Source: Paenibacillus oceani (GTDB taxonomy: Bacteria > Bacillota > Bacilli > Paenibacillales > NBRC-103111). Taken from it: a DNA stretch of 64,000 bases. The notes below the pieces were generated by a model that searched no databases, was not told the origin of the DNA, and saw only the letters and a list, made by a program, of their open reading frames with translations. The translations under genes and the position numbers were made by a program. Numbering within the stretch: the first letter of the stretch is position 1; each line of letters starts with the position of its first letter. Below, one piece after another: positions 63,312 to 64,000 of the stretch. The stretch covers positions 1 through 64,000 of the forward strand of contig NZ_JACXJA010000001.1 of assembly GCF_014705615.1 (NCBI RefSeq). The letters are read 5' to 3'.

Positions 63312-64000
63312 ATGAAGCCGCTCGTCAGCATCCTGATCCCCACCTATAATCGGCCGGATTACTTGAAGCAGGCGTTAAAGAGCGCGCTCTCCCAAACCTA
63401 TACCCCTACGGAAATTATCGTATCGGACAACAGCGACAACGACCGGACCGATCAGGTCGTTCGGAAGCTCCAGGCGAAGGCGAAAGGTTCCCGAACTATC
63501 CAATATGTAAAAAACAGCCGGAATATCGGGCCGATCGCCAACCAGCGGCAGTGTCTGGAGCTGTCCTCCGGCGAGTATATCAATTTTCTGATGGACGACG
63601 ATCTGCTGCACCCGGACAAAATCGACGCCATGCTCCCGTACATGCTGAAGGACAACAGCATCTCACTCGTCACCTCGCGCCGGACGATGATCAAGGACTC
63701 CGGCCGGGAGGTCGAAGTTTTGCCGAAGGACGAAGCGTTCCGGAAACAGTTTATCCGCGGCCGGAAAGTAAACGGGAGAGCGCTCAGCGAGAAAATGCTG
63801 CTTGGCCGGAACAATTACATCGGCGAACCGACCACCGTCTTATTCCGCAAATCCGACCTCAGCGAGCCTTTCGGCTCCTTCTGCGGCAAAACCGCTTACA
63901 ACAACGTCGATGCCGCCTCCTGGCTCACCTTGCTGACGGCCAAACATGCCGTCTTCTTATCGAAGCCGCTCAGCTACTTCCGCAAACATCCCAGCCAATT
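63312..64000 (+). CDS. family 2 glycosyltransferase (partial, cut by window edge)
   Basis: 229 codons visible from ATG 63312 (SD GGAGGGA). GT-A fold of family 2: VSILIPTYNRPDYLKQALKSALSQTYTPTEIIVSDNSDNDRT at the N-terminus, NIGPIANQRQCLELSSGEYINFLMDDDLLHPDKI with the metal-binding DDD, and a later VFLSKPLSYFRKHPSQ. It probably transfers a sugar onto the polysaccharide built by this locus. No stop codon in the window; 68 nt after rfbF, same operon. Confidence 0.93.
   Translation, partial: MKPLVSILIPTYNRPDYLKQALKSALSQTYTPTEIIVSDNSDNDRTDQVVRKLQAKAKGSRTIQYVKNSRNIGPIANQRQCLELSSGEYINFLMDDDLLHPDKIDAMLPYMLKDNSISLVTSRRTMIKDSGREVEVLPKDEAFRKQFIRGRKVNGRALSEKMLLGRNNYIGEPTTVLFRKSDLSEPFGSFCGKTAYNNVDAASWLTLLTAKHAVFLSKPLSYFRKHPSQ

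Overview
The window looks like a chromosomal segment of an endospore-forming Bacillota, most likely Paenibacillaceae (Paenibacillus/Cohnella-like). The reasons are the moderately high GC, frequent TTG/GTG starts behind strong Shine-Dalgarno sites, sporulation genes (bofA, spo0F, sigma-G promoters, a pbpG-like PBP), a long Firmicutes-type SRP RNA, and gene orders known from Bacillus subtilis: dnaX-yaaK-recR-yaaL-bofA-rrn, rpmE/rho/murA/fbaA/spo0F/pyrG/rpoE, and argS-ywiB/speE-pbpG-ywhD. The family assignment is inference; no 16S sequence is inside the window.

Layout. 1-0.53 kb: leader and two tandem promoters of an rRNA operon running off the left edge on the minus strand. 0.5-6.8 kb (minus): bofA, yaaL, recR, yaaK, dnaX and a PAS sensor kinase; the operon is split by a decayed group IIC intron and a ~200-bp dispersed repeat. 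6.9-16.3 kb (minus): SRP RNA, a sporulation lipoprotein, rpmE, a radical SAM protein, rho, murA, fbaA, spo0F, pyrG with its CTP attenuator, and rpoE. 16.7-27.2 kb: a subtilase, argS-ywiB, speE, pbpG, ywhD, an M1 metallopeptidase and a membrane protein. 27.3-32.8 kb: a cyclic di-AMP riboswitch and NlpC/P60 hydrolase, photolyase, a LysR regulator divergent from threonine synthase, and a truncated-type thioredoxin-reductase-like flavoprotein.

33.4-43 kb: an ABC transporter with its own DesK/DesR-like two-component system, a copper-amine-oxidase-N stalk protein, a fused binding-protein/permease amino-acid ABC transporter with its ATPase, exonuclease III, a lipoprotein and a DUF4386 protein. 43-47.9 kb is a scrambled accessory zone: two broken pieces of siderophore-binding protein genes on opposite strands, an orphan Fur box, a transglutaminase-like protein, an AraC regulator, a truncated gene, AT-rich inverted repeats and a low-GC fic gene. 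48-54.3 kb (minus): a six-gene organosulfur operon (aldo/keto reductase, flavin monooxygenase, SsuABC-type transporter, rhodanese) behind a structured leader. 54.4-60.7 kb: nikR with a long His/Asp-rich tail and a nikABCDE-like transporter. 60.8-64 kb: a YCF48-type lipoprotein, then the start of a polysaccharide locus (rfbF, family 2 glycosyltransferase cut by the window edge).

The most notable observations are (i) a dispersed intergenic element seen three times with a strict forward-forward-reverse-reverse arrangement of one ~20-25 nt unit at 51-52 nt spacing; (ii) the His/Asp-tailed NikR together with a direct repeat GTGTTAC-N14-GTGTTAC over the nikA promoter region; (iii) a group IIC intron remnant beside the recR terminator that contains a micro-inversion; and (iv) the two siderophore-protein fragments, whose positions and strands fit a gene broken by an inversion. 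I saw no CRISPR array, intact insertion sequence, prophage or tRNA gene.
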